NCBI GenBank assembly: GCA_002633005.1
Contig: NMRA01000611.1
Span: forward strand, 156,674 to 220,673
Source: Phoronis australis
Lineage: Eukaryota; Phoronida; Phoronidae
DNA: 64,000 bases
Direction: 5' to 3'
Shown: positions 1 through 14,100 of the stretch, in pieces
How positions within the stretch are numbered: position 1 is the first letter of the stretch
How the letters are laid out: the number at the start of each line of letters is the position of its first letter
The notes under the pieces: generated by a model
Databases searched by the model: none
The model's input: only the letters and a program-made list of their open reading frames with translations
Told to the model about the DNA's origin: nothing
Program-made: the position numbers and the translations under genes

Positions 1-108
1 TCCTCATCTCATGACCTTTTCGTATGTCATAAAGGATCTTTAAAATTTTGTTTGGATTTAAGTACGGGTTAGATTTTTTAGGTAGTAACTTGATGGTATG
101 TATTTCAG

Positions 109-2121
109 CCATGTTGAGTTCTGCTGCGAGGGTCTGTCCCACCTGCATACACTGGTCTCCCAAAGTCACTACCAGGCCGCCATCCAGGTGTTGAGTAGTG
201 TAGCGCCCCTGTTCTACAATCAGTCGCACTATTTGATTGGTAATGAAAGGTATGCATTGAACATGCCCATTGTAATGGTGATGGAAAATAATTTGATGTT
301 TTTCATCTCTTTGACCAGTCTTTAAGTGCAATAAAGAAATAATTATATTGATTATTTGTAAGCATTAATATATCTATAATGAATGAAAGAGGATTTAAGT
401 ATACTTCATGATTTTAGAGGAGTCAGGGCCCTCACTCATCCGAGGGGAAAGTGTCTGTGCCCTCTGTGAGGGGAATTTTTTGGGGTGAGGGGAAAATTCT
501 ACCCCCCGATTATTTTCAGTAGTAGTCTTCCATTCTGTTGAGAGCCCTCACAGGTTCTGCCTTAAGGAGCCAAAAATAACATTTTGTACTCTTTCAAGTT
601 GTCACCTGTGTGAGTTACAAGTGATTCGAACCTCGAGAGGAATTTTTTAATAACTTGGGAGGAATGTTTGAGCCTCATGAGTGGAATTTTGCGTGATTTT
701 AAGATTTTGTAGCATTTACAAACTGTTATTTCTTTGGAAGGTCCTAAAATCACTTCCAATTTGACTAAAAAGCAATTTAAAACTAATTTCATAATGGGTA
801 GTGGCCTTAACTGAAAGCAAATTTAAAGTTATTTTTTTTTGTAATGGAAGGTGGGTCCATGTTCACTTTAAGATACTCATATTTGAGTTTTCGAAAATGT
901 AAGCTGGTCGTTTCTAAGGATTTTGTGTAAAATGCATTTCCAGAACAACTAGTTTTTGTCTGTTGCAGGTTTTCCAAAATCCTTCAATCTCTGCTGTCAA
1001 CTGACCCTGCCTATACCACATACGCCATGAGTTTCCTCTTCAACATCGAAATCCCCGAGCAGGTCACCAAGTTCATTTGTATGGTTCAGGTGCGTAAGTT
1101 ATGATTGGTTCCTGCTTTTGTAACAGTACACTGTGCTGCTTTATAATTTGAGCTTAATTGGTGGGACAGTGGAGATTATATGTAGTTATTTTGTGCTTGA
1201 TTTCTCACTTTTATTATTTTGCGACATTTTAATTTCAGGCTCAGTTGCAGATGGTCTCCAGTGGAGACTGTGATTCTAGCATGGTTCTGGATTTTTGGAT
1301 CAAGGCTTTAGTGGGACTAAACAAGTGGTACACAGATAAGTACGCTATTATATATTATGTGTTTTCACTTAAACAATGGCTCATAGAGAAATGAGTGGAA
1401 CATTAATCAAGTTTTCTTTCTAGGGTATCTCATAGAGGGAGCCAGTGGCACATCAGCCAATTGTTCTTATTGTATTATTGAAGCCTATCTCATAGGGGGA
1501 GCCAGTGGTACATCAGTTAATTGTTCTTATTGTATTATTGACGCCTATCTCATAGGGGGAGTCAGTGGTACACCAGTCAGGTGTTCTTATTACATCATTG
1601 AAGCCTATCTTTTAGGGGGAGCCAGTGGTACATCAGTTCAGTGTTCTTATTGATTGTATTATTGAAGCTTATCACATAGGGGGAGCCGTTGGTATATTAG
1701 CCAATTGTTCTTATTGTATCATTGATTGAAGAATATCTCATAAGGGGAGCGAGTGGTAATTAGTCAAGTGTTTTTATTGTATCACAGAAGCATGACTTAA
1801 TGAAGCAAGTTACTATTCAGTCAAGAGTTCATTCTGTATCACTGACTCATGTATCACTGACTCATGGCTTATAAGTGGGGTGAATGGTGCATTACGAAGC
1901 CTATTGAGATGATGATCATTTTTCTATCTCTTATTGTCTTTTAAGAAAACAAATTTTTGTCATTGTGATCAAGACACTGCAAGATACCATATTTAGGACC
2001 TATATCGTTCATTGTTCTTGCCAGGAACATACTGTGCTGTGTGGACAGTCTACTTCGAGCTGCATTTGTCACAAAAGGTGGCGACAAAGTGGCAAGTGAC
2101 ACTATTTTCAAGGCTTATGAG
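109..2121 (+). CDS. EPG5: EPG5 exons 1-4 of the window
   Basis: Exons 109-249, 969-1089, 1239-1339 and 2025-2121. Acceptors are tttcag, ttgcag, tttcag and gccag; donors are gtatgc, gtgcgt, gtacgc and gtttgt. Phases join without a stop: an AG/G arginine across the first intron, phase 0 across the second, an AA/G lysine across the third. The peptide is helical and leucine-rich ([37 protein letters not shown]), as expected for the alpha-solenoid body of EPG5. A preceding exon must lie left of position 1. The third intron carries a 60-bp minisatellite. Confidence 0.88.
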
Positions 2122-5100
2122 GTTTGTAGCCAATATAGTCTCTGCATGTGGATTAATTTTATTATACGTTCGGCATATTCAGGGCGTAAATGTGCAACCC
2201 ACTTCCAACTTAAAGTTTTCAGACTTAGACCATGCCATGTTTAAAAAAATAGTGTTTTGATACTAGGCAAATAATGGGTGAGGTATGTTTACATGGATTA
2301 TTTATTGTTATAAGTTGTGAATTTGGAAATTAGTAGAGAACTCATTAGTCACAAGGTGGCTCTAGTAGATCAACTGTCCTGTCCGTGGAAGTGTTTGCAT
2401 GGATGTCGTGTGCGACTGTTACCCCACGAACACTGCCATGCTTATGAACAAGTTTGGATTCACCATCTAATCAAATTCTGGAAGAGTCTTTTCTTATTAG
2501 TTCTACCCAGTGAATATCCAGTCCCTAGTGGGACTAAACTTAACCTCATTGCGTATTGTCATTCGAAGGATATGCTGCGTGGGAACAAAGGTCAGAATGT
2601 TCTCTCTACATTCATGTCCTGGCTGGCCACCGGCAGTGCCACTACATCATTCCTAGACAAGATCTCTTCTGCTGATTATCCATGGTTTGCCTACTTTGTC
2701 CTGCTTACTGAGACACAGTGGGAGACAGAGACGAGGCTGTGGCCAAGTTTGTTGGAGGAACTGGTCAGAAACCCCCGAAGTAACCTGGATCAAACAGTCA
2801 AGGTATATGACCAGTTGGATCAAGGTGGCCATTTTAAGACTTCTTTCTCTTAACAAATTTTAAAATACTCAGAAGTTACAGTTTTTGAATGACTTGTCTT
2901 ACACTATTTTGGCCCAAGTGGCTCTTTCCACATCACTTACTCACAACGTTACTTTACAATGACTCAGACACCTGGATAATTATAATGAGCATGTTTTTAT
3001 GATATGACTCAACTAGTCATGACAAGTCAGTATATTTATATTAAAAACTACTAAAACAGTAAACAATCATGAGCTTGTTTCACCAACTATAAGATAACCG
3101 ATGAGCAGAATAAATTGAATATTTAATAAATATCTTATTAATAAGTGAAAACCAAACTAAAAACAGTGGGATATGGGGATCTATCTCCCCAGCAGCAACT
3201 GGGAAGACAATTGGTAGCATGTTTATAATGCAGTTTTCAAATGGAACATCCAGACATCTTAGCTTCAAAATACCCAAGGGTCAACTGTCCAATCAAATTG
3301 CTGTTAGTTGTAGTTTGTGTTTTCCTTTTTCTAGTTATAGGACTGATATTTTTCTTCCCTGTCTATCTCGTGCTTGGTTGCAATCGTCTAAATCGACTCT
3401 TTCTGTCTTTCAGAAAATTTGCACCAATCTCAAATTGGAGAATGGTCCAAGCCTGAATCGACTGTGCATCTACAGGTGGGCTAATGTTGCCATGGAGATC
3501 GAGTTGGGGCATCCAGTTAGTCCCCTGCTGTGGCAGAACTTCTTCTTCCTGTTTCTACAAAGGCCTGTCATCGATGGGTACAGTTTTGTTTTGTTCCTAG
3601 AGATTAAATTTGGCTTAAACTGAATCAATATTTTATCAAATTTTAAAGTCAGTAATCTTTATGATATTGAAAGACCATCAGATGCTAATTTATGAATTTT
3701 GCAAAGCTGAATAGGAGAACTGTGTGAAAAAGTAATTAGTGACATTAATAGTAAGTCCAACCTCTGTTACGTAAATGAAATTTTATGGGTTTTTACATTT
3801 CAATTCATGGGATCTGTTCCAACTAAATTTCTTGGCTGATCGTGTTTTCAAACTTAGAATTTGTGCTACTATCTTGGTTACATAACATTCTGTGGTAGCT
3901 GAAAAAGCTCATGATTTCCATCCGCTTGACAATGCTGTTTTGAATGTTGTATTAGCCTATCTAGACCTGACATCATGGAGATTCCACACATCTTGTAGAC
4001 TGAATTACCTTCTGATCAAGTTTGAGTCAAATACTGGAATAAAAACTTACAAAAATTAGCGACGTTGCGTCCGCATCTCCTGGACTTCAGCTTGGCTTGT
4101 GATGTTATCGTTATTCTGGCCAATTGGTGACATCATCAGTATTGAGGAAGACTGGTTCAGAAGGGGTGTAAAGGAAGCTCTCCATGAGCGCATTGAGAGT
4201 CCCTCTTTAAATAAAAGAGGCGGTTTAAGATTCGATTTGTCACACGTATGGGATGGTGTTCTGACGTCAATGCCGCGCCATCTGGCCAAAACGCCACCAA
4301 TTGGCCAGAATAACGATAATGTCATAAGCCAAGCTGAAGTCTGTGAGATGAGGATGCAACGTCGCTAATTTTGTAAGTTTTTATGCCAGTATTAGACTCA
4401 AACTTGATCTGTTTTCTCAACTGGATGTCTCAAAATTTTCACGAATTACCTTCTATTACTTCTCGTTTTTTTATCGTAACTTTCCTGAATGAAATATGCC
4501 ATTATTACGGACTTTTGACCTGCACTGATCACATATTAGCATCTCAAAGATGTAGGATGGTTTTATATGCCTTGTACTTTTCATCCTAGTGTCGTTATGA
4601 AGAGCAGTGTTGGAGAAGCATTCTTTGAGAGCACGGTGAACGTAACGCTGATGAAGAAGCTGAAAAAGAGGCTGTCTGATGTCATAGAACATCACCACCA
4701 CGAGGCTACGAAGACATCAGTGGACGGTTAGTTTGCATCCATCTTTTCTGGAAGTTGGTTCATTACATGCTCTCCTATTCGAATATCTCCGAATTCTTTC
4801 AGGGCATTTAGTTCATTTTGTTCAGAATTCTTATTGGACTACCAAGCGCACAAGCCAAGTCGGTCTTTTTTGTAAAAGGGGCACAGTGTTACCACGAAAG
4901 TCATCTACCCAGTTCCAAAAGATAAGAAACCGGTTGTAAAAATTAAAGTGCGAGACAAAACTAATCACAAAATATCATTTCCCTGTCATGACCAAGTTGT
5001 TAACATCAAAAAACGACTGGTGGTAACTGTTATCACAGAGAAGTTCTACTACAAAATGTCTTGAAGTCACCTAACTAACTTTCCCATCAATTCCTCTTCA

Positions 5101-8100
5101 GTGTCGGAGTCATGAGGAAAATCTTCTCTGACAATGAATTCATGTTCTGCCCAGCATTGACGACGGGAATTTCTCAGTCATTTTGTCTGAAAACTTGTGG
5201 CGTGTAGTTAAGTTTAGTGATTTATCTAATTCCAATTCCAAACGGAATAAACCAAATGGGAAACAGCGTGCTCCTCATGTTTGAATTACATGTGTTGTCA
5301 ATTGTTGGTGTTTGACGCATTATTTCCCATTGTTTAACGGATTCGTGCACTGTATGGATGGGCGTGGCCAAGTATTCATTCATTTGGTATAATCATGGTT
5401 CCCTGTTTTGTAGACTCCGCCGAGAGTGATTCCGAGGGCGCCACTGCTTTGCCAGAAAATGTGAGGTCATCAGCCTCTGCCGATTTTCACACAAAACTCA
5501 TCAGGTACGAGTTGGCAGTAGTCAAAGTTGAATTCAAAGTTAACTAATTCTGATGTTTCTACTGCATGTTTAGAAGGCTATGCCATGTTCTTGAATGTAA
5601 AGACTTATCTGCACCTACTTGAATGTGTACTGCATGTTTAGAAGGCTATGCCATGTTCTTGAATGTAAAGACTTATCTGCACCTACTTGTGTACTTGTGT
5701 CTTTGCAATGTAGAAAAACATGCTTAAATAATAAAGTTAATGATCAGTCTAAAGTACCACTATAACAGCTGCAACTGTTGGTATGATTAGGATTGAAAGG
5801 GTTAACTGCGTGTTGCTTCAATTTAAATCAGTCACCGCAGTCAGTTCCATTTCTCATAGAACAGGGATTTCAGCCATTTCTGTCCAGACAGATAGTTATG
5901 ATTGTGAAAATAAACATATTGGGAAAAATTGAAACAATGATTCAAAAACCAAAACTGAACTAGAACTGAAAATTGTGAAGCATTCCAGTCCTACAATGGT
6001 AAAACATGGCTCAAAATTTCTGCCAAGTTGTATGAAACTGCTTTTTTCAAACTAGTTTGTAGTAAACACCTAGCTGTTTTTCAACTTTTTATGTGCAATA
6101 GAAGACGATGACTGTGTGTAAGCATTGAGTATCCATGGAAACACTATAAGGCAACTATTCCTTTGGATTCTGGGTCATTCAGTAGCATTTTGTTTTCATT
6201 GATCCTTTTTGTGATTCACGAGTATTTCACATTCTATTCACTACTTTCATGAATTTGCTGTGCTTGAAAACGAGGTGTTGTGTCCAAACTTCAAAATTAA
6301 TATTTCTGCGTGTTTGGAGCAAGCGCAATGTCACGTTTGCGTTGTTAAAATTGATGCTAAAACGAGGCATTGTGTCCTAAACAACAATGCACAACACGAT
6401 CGTTTTTGCAGCACCACCATCGTGTGCAAGTAGTGAATAGCTTGCCTCTGTGTGTGTATTGCAGCCTTTACCAGAGCTTCAAGTTGTGGTTGGATGAGCC
6501 GCGCCTACATGATGGTAACCTCTACCTGCCTGGGTTACCTGTGCAGTATGCTGCGGAGAGACTGCAGCGGATATTTCAGGGGGACAAGGTGGGTAGACCT
6601 GCCCCCAGGGATGAAATGTGTCTCAATGATTCCACATTGTTTTGATACATAGTTTTCATCACGTCAGGATTATGCATTGACTTCAACGTATGAATTGTTC
6701 CCGTAGCTGTTGTATCTTCAATAATAACGATGTAGGATTTGTATTGTCGTATGTCTACAAATCATTTATTATGCCCTGCTTGCCACTAAGCACTGAATAT
6801 GGGCCTCTAGAAAGGACTGTTATCATAATGGTATTATGTGAAGATTTTAAGTATTAAGCTTAAAGCCAATTGTCATTTTACTTTTATAGATGAAAAGTGG
6901 AGTATTTTAGTCTGTAAACAGAGCTTTCCTGGTTTTCTGACGTGAGCATCTAAGTCTGATAAACCTGTTTCTTTGATGTTTTAGAATCCGTGGTTTGAGT
7001 TTGTGGACATGGATAAGGTAGAATATACAGCAGCGCGATCTGTTGAGGAGTGGATGACTAAAATATTTCCTGTTTCCTATGGCAACCTATTGTCTTCCGG
7101 TTTTGAACCCAGAACTGTCACAGGTAAATATACTGTAACTTGATAACATGTTGCTAGCTGTCATTTTCACGCTACAGTTCTGACACCTTAGCTTTCAGTG
7201 TTTTTTATTTACGCCACATCCAGATTCACATCCAATTTCCGACCTTCCACTAGTTTGCTGCCTGTGAGATGTCAGAATCCGTGTTTAGTTTACATTTTGT
7301 AATGACATACTACTCTAAGGTCATGGTAATTTTGAAAATTTAAAGTGAAATTCTTTGTGATTGCAGTAATTGTTTCTAGTTATTGCAGCTAACCTTAAAA
7401 AATTTTTTTACTTGTTGTTTTGAAATTTTAAAACACAGTCTACACTAGTTACATTTTGATTTTAAGAAATTAAAAAATATATTGTTGATGAAGATGATGG
7501 GCCTCGCGGCCTGGACTTTCTTATTTTTTATATTTTCTATGCTTCTAGGACTCAACCTTAGATTTTCTAGTATCATTCCGAATTCAATTTGAGTTAATTG
7601 CAGGTCATACTTGAACTTGTTTTGAGTTTAGAAAAATTAATAGACTACAACTTGACTCTGGGTAGAACGATATTTAGTAGAAAATCTTAAGTCTGAGTCT
7701 GTCTTGGATCCCTTATATTAGTATGACAGTCTATTTCCTTTTGTCACAGCCACAGACAGGATCCTGACCCGTCTGTCTCAGAAGACCACGTCGCTGCCCC
7801 CTCCAGTGTTACTTCCTCTCAAGGCCCCGGTGCCAGATGTTCCAGTCCAGCTTCTGACGGATGGCGATAATCTGATACTGGCGTTGAAGTCGGACTTCAC
7901 TGAGATTATCAACTATGCCAAGTAAGGCTTGCAATAGTTTATTTCCTGAGAGAGCTAATTGACTCTTGATGTTAATGTTTTGGCTAGTTGTATTCACTGC
8001 TTGATGTCATGAGATGATGTGTATGATAGATGTCTAAATGTTCATGCCAGTGTAGCATCAATATGTGGCTGGCTCAGTGTGAGTCATACATGTGAACAGC

Positions 8101-11100
8101 TCCAAAAAGCTGTGACAAGTGAGACCTGGATATTTTGAAAATTTTGAGATGTGACAAATTCTAACGTGCCATTAAACATAAATCCATTATCCGCATTAGC
8201 GTCTCCAGTCACTTTTGACAAAATGTCAACAAAGTGTGTTCCCATTTGCCAGTAGTGTGGTTAATTAAGATTTCCCTGTTCTTCGATAATACCACCTGGG
8301 GTTCATTAGCATACCAGGTGAGTACTAAGAATTAAAAGTATTTGCCACTATTGTGATTGTTTGGAGGTCCCCTGTGAGTGTTTCTCTGTTTGCAGAACTT
8401 TTTCCCACCGTGTATCCAAGCATATTGAGTTGGACTGTAACTACGAGGAACTGATGCCAGATCTGTATGGAAATGAGATGACGCAGGTGAGTTCCGTGTG
8501 GATGTGAGGTGACGCAGGTGAGTTCTGTTTGTCAAACTGACATTTGGTGAAGGCTGCTTTCACTGGGGAAGATAGTCAAGATATTGTGACCTGGAACTGG
8601 AAGAATACATAATATTATGCCCACTGAAATGAACTGGTGAAGGCAGCGTGATTTAGACTAGAGTACAATACGAGTGCATTTGATATATTTAATACACTAT
8701 TCATTGAAAAAATCACTCATTTTAAACTGTTAAGCGTACTTGCAAGACCACGAGGACACGCCAACCCTAGTTTGAACCATATATTTGCTTCCATTTCGAC
8801 ATACGTCATGACAGATACTTCTCGGTCACGAGAAAAAAACACTCTGATGTGGAATTCAATTTCCACCAAGCTGTCATGATGCTGGAATTCCAGGCCATTT
8901 TGTCTGAATAGTTTTGGTGTGTACAATACTCTGCTGATTTTATCTTGTGACATTTTGCTAAACGTAGACACACATAGCTGTTGACATTCGCTCGTGTGTG
9001 AACAAATATCGATTGTTCCAACTTGTGATTTCCATTGGTCATTTGTTGTCGTTGCCAGGTGGACCTTTACATTCCCTGTCGCCGATCGTTCAAGCCAGGA
9101 CACACCTGTGATGGACCAGCAGAAGTCAGGGTCAGGGTGGGTAGCCTGTTAGATAGTCATATGGTATCAGTAAACCATGAACATTTTTGTCTCACTTCTT
9201 AAAAGGTGTATCTCCTTTGAAGATGCCTTGTTGACATGTGCTGCCACCTTGCAGATCTCATTGATGTCACAGCTGCTTTCAGGTTATACATGTGATTGTA
9301 TTGTGTTATTTTTTAATGAAATGTTGTTTTCAACTAGATATTATGTTCCTCCCTTTTGCAGTTATTGAAAGTGGTGATTAGGACACTGAAAGTTTCAGGC
9401 GCCTCAGACTACTATGTGAGGAGATCGATTTATTCTCCTAGTTCTTTTGTGGTCCCTACATTCTGAGAACCAGTTTTCTCCATTGATTAACAGGCAACAA
9501 ACTGGTTCTCAAAATCTGGGACCCCTTTAAGTGGCTATTGGATACTTCTTAATTTGTTCCCAGTGTCAGATTTTACATGGACATGTAAGTTTGTGAATCA
9601 TTCCTCTTGTTCCTGGTGAACAAGCTTTATTATGATCAATGCACATGGTCATTGGACAGTGTTTACGGCGTAACAAAATAAAACATCAGTCACGTGTGCC
9701 ATTTTTGAATGACAATACTTCAGAATCCTGAGCCTGATTGCATGAAACAGTTCCAAACTTGGACTCAACTAAGGTTGCCTAATTCTAATGCGTGTCTGTG
9801 GACTTGTGAAAACACTGAATGTCCTTTCTTATGCTCTTTTAGTTTCATTATTAAGTCAATTTATTGCTTTGCTACAAAGCGTGTCTTTGAGTGAATTGAA
9901 TTCTCAGTATTATTGAAAATAAGTATGGAACTTTTCTTGCAACGCCTCTAATTTAAGGACTAAGTCCCTATTCATTTTCAATGAATTAAGGGCTCAGATT
10001 TTAGTTATTTTATTTGATGATGTCATAAGTAAAAGAGAAGATCACATTAATGATGAAATGATAGAAAAAGTATTGCAACTGTGAGTAGTGAACGGCACAA
10101 ATATGCGAAAGATTTAGGAGCCTTTAAGTTAGTTGAGTACCCATTTGGGACTGTTTTACCTTCAGTTGGCAGAGGTGCCTTTATTTGAAAGTAGTACGCA
10201 AGATCTACAACGTTCAAAATTATTTCCATTTCTTGGTCAGTACGAGGAGAAGAGATGCAGAGAGATTGTGAAGCGAAGAATGGATGAGAATCGCATAGAG
10301 TACAAGGAGCTGTTGTGCCAGTCGTTCCTACCCCCTCATCAGTCAGTGTGCACTGCTGCTGTCCATGTGGAGAATGCTATCACGTAAGGTTTCAGTATTA
10401 CAGTAATTGTTTGTTAGTTCGACAGACATAGCGTTCTTGTTAGAAATTGGCTGCCACTTGGCTTTGGCGTAAAGTTGGAAAAGTTCTGCCGTGTCGTCAA
10501 TTTATTGGGAGATTTTCAAAAAGTACTGATGACTGCACAAAAAGTCACAGTTTAGGAGTGAAATGTTCAAAAATTTCCAAAATTATTGCAATCACACAGA
10601 AACTCTAACACAACATTTCTCTTTATTCCAAAAGCAGATTGATTTCTTTAGATTAGGCCAGGCTCGAAGGACTGTTTCAAAATCTGATGGAGTTTATAGT
10701 AAGTTCAGATCTGGCTTAAGACTGGTGACATTGAAATTAAGTTGAATAACACTTTGCTAAAACCTTAAAACTGTATCACTGTCACTCTAGGCAGTTGTTC
10801 GAAAGTTATTGTTGTGAATATGACACCCAACTGATCTGTTACTAGAATGAATAGAATGAACTTCAAGTCATATCAGTTCACTGCGGTACTCTTTACAGAG
10901 CTGAAGGCTGCATGAATCAATACTTCATATTTTGCTTGACTGTCATCCCCATAATAATTAGTATTTAAACAGGAGTAGACAACTTTTTTACAGAGACCTA
11001 ATTACTCATCTTAAAGCACAAGACTGTGACTCTCGGACGGCGGAACTAATTACTCACGCCGGTCGTACTTTATTCTATCATGTGGTCCTCTTGGTGTCGG

Positions 11101-14100
11101 ACATAACTAATCATTACCCACCCTGTCGTCAGTTCTTCTCGTCGTGTGTGGAAGTTCTCGGACAGGTAATATGTTCACAATAAATGCATTGTGGGACAAC
11201 TGTTGGCCCGTAAACATCCAGTGACGTTACAGATAACTCGTTGTTGTGTGAACAACATGGTGGATTACAACACTTGTCTCTTGAGCGCACCAGAATTGAA
11301 AGCATGGGTCTACTTTAATACAAAGCAGCCAACATAGAAAGTGGAATGAGCACATACTATTAGATATTAGTAAAATATTTTGTATGTAAGATTTTCAAAG
11401 CATGCATGATCCAATCACGTTGAAGTTGAGTCTCACCGCCTAAAAATTATTAAATCAGATTGGATATCTGCAAGTTACCTGGGTTTGTCATCAGATGTCT
11501 ACGAGCCGACAACCGTCTGACAATGGTTGTATAATGACATCAGTGACAGTGCCATAGGGGAAATCTCCCCAATTGTAAATCTGTTTGAGGTTTTATGTGG
11601 CCGTGGCTGCATAGTGGCAATGATGTTATTGTGAAAAACTTAAATGTGCATGCTAGTGCTTTTGGTGAAAGTTGTTTGTTTTACACATATTTCTGAATGT
11701 TAAACATCCTTTTTTGACGCACTTGAGTACAACATCTTGCAATGGGTAATGTGAAGCGGCATTCAATCCTTTGTTGGATTTTTAATGTCTCGTCACTTTT
11801 GAATTAATAACAAAAATTAAGTAAAAAGTCAATTACTTGTTAAAGAGATTCTTAATGAATTGTGCAATTCTTGTTCCGTTTTCTAAATTTTCGTCTGTAG
11901 AAAAAATTTGCTGTCGGCCAACTCGTGTTTCTCTTGAAGGGAAGACCAGGCTTATCGCCATCAAGAAACTAGACTGCTGTTAAGTGCGTTCTGTACATTG
12001 TTACCTCATCTTCTCTTTCCTTAATTGGACATTTTGTTGTATTCATGGTATTGTAGGTGCAGGCAAATCCCATTATTTTGCTTAGCTCTAATATGTTATA
12101 CCGCATTGCTGTGCCTTTAGGTCCATGCGCCTATCCCTGAAATAAATGCAATTTTTCACAGCCTTATTTTGCCCATGGCAAGTGGTTCGCACATTGACAC
12201 ATGTCCCTAAGTTTCACATATAAGCTCGGGTAATGACTCCTGCATAGGCCGATACTTTAATTTACATATAAGCACCCCTGTTTTGACTACCACTGCCTCC
12301 TCATGGCAGTTATTTTTATGTTTACCTCGAGTCTTTGTCGATGGAGTTTTTTTTTGGCGTATTTTCAATCAAGAATAATGGTATTGTGTTACAGTATTGT
12401 CGTGCCTTTAGGCCCATGAGCCTATATCTGAAATGATACCTCTTTTCCCAGCCTTTTTTCCCAAGTGGTTTTGCATATTGGCGCATGCACCTAAGTTATG
12501 CATATTAGCGCAGTTCCACGCAGATGCCCATGTGCCTTATGGCAGTGCAATGCGGTAGTTTTGTCCTTGTTCTCTGAACTTTTTGGTATTGTGCAGAAAA
12601 TTCACACTTGAATGCATTTCTGTCCCTCTCCAGGAGTTCATTGCAAACCACAGAAGTGAGACTAGCCGCTTACTGTTGACTATCCTGTCCACACCATTAC
12701 TGGCGGGAAATCTTGCTGTCCACTTCACACCCAGTGCTAGTCCACGCGAGTTCATACACCTGTATGAGAAAGTAGTGCCCACAGTGGCCACATTGGCGAC
12801 TGACACTGCATTCATGTTGTTCACGAAGGTGAGTCCTGTATGGTGTCACTGATTCATGAAGGAAACACATTTTGTCGTTAACAGCTTAAGTGAAAATAAC
12901 ACCATGTTGAGGATGTTAAAAGGCACTTTTACAGGTTAGTTCTACTGTCCATAACTTAATCATCATTGTTTTTAGTTTGTGTTTTAGTACTGAACTACTT
13001 GTAGTGTACCATGGTTGCAATTATTCGGGAAATGTTAAGAGCAATTATTATTATTTTTTACTAGTTGAGCAGTGTCGATTAATGTCATCTTTTCTGTGCA
13101 GCAACTTGTGTATCATTCACTAAATTTCAGTTTGACATTCAGCAGTGGCTGATCACGTACACGCCTGTTTTATCTGAACGACGACAGTTTGCCGCGCTCC
13201 TAGTGGACGTCATGTGCATCTGTGGTGCACAGCCAGAGGACAGACTTCTGAAGGTTCTTGAGGTAAGGAATTTGCTACGAAATTGTCTTGTACTTAGAAA
13301 GTATGTGAAGACGGAAGAGTTTGATGGAAAACCACTTTGAACATTCCCGTTATCACAAGGGAATGTTGATAAGGAGGTGTGGTTGCCTACACTTATTAAG
13401 TAGAGCTCTTCTACTTGGATGCCTTTTTGCATTTTGATGAGCAGCTGACACAGCGCTGGATGATGAGGCATACGTTGTGCTATCAAATTCGAAAAAAAAG
13501 TCGATGGTAATGTGCGGACACTATGGTGTAAGTTTGTGCTTTGTCAATTTTTTACACAGTGCACACAATGTGATATGTGATATTTAATACAGAGTGTAAT
13601 TTTGTGCCATAGAGAGGGTGTTGGAACATCCTAAAGTAAAGAAGTGAAATAATAAAATCCTTCAACTTTTGTTTTGATATACGAGAAAACACAATGTTTG
13701 TTGTTTTGAACAGACTTGAGTGACGAACACGAAAAGATCACGCTTGTTGTATTAATGTTTTCTGTCCACTTGCAGACTAAGACTTAGTATCCATCATTAC
13801 ATTTAAAAAATGATAACATAACCTGGTGTGATAACGTCAGCAAACAAGTTCTCACGATTGGTCACTCCAAAGGAATGAAGTAACGAACTAGCAGAACTAA
13901 TGAAATAATTCCCCAAGAACCAGCTTTGTTCTTTATGCTTGAAGATCTGGATAGTACGATGCCCAGCACTTTTTGAAAGTCGTCTGCTGTCATGCTGCTT
14001 GCTCCAGGGTGGCCTCGTTCACCTGGTGGCCCTTGTAGACCTGGTTCCCCTTGTTGACCTGGTGGCCCTTGAGGACCTGGTGGCCCTTGAGAACCTGGAT

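Noticed and set aside
2012-2260. Plus-strand 82-residue frame overlapping EPG5 exon 4
   Set aside because: Shadow in another frame of the real exon.
4056-4325. An 89-residue minus-strand open frame opposite an equal plus-strand one
   Set aside because: The matching lengths come from the inverted arms of the foldback element; only the plus-strand frame shows a family pattern.
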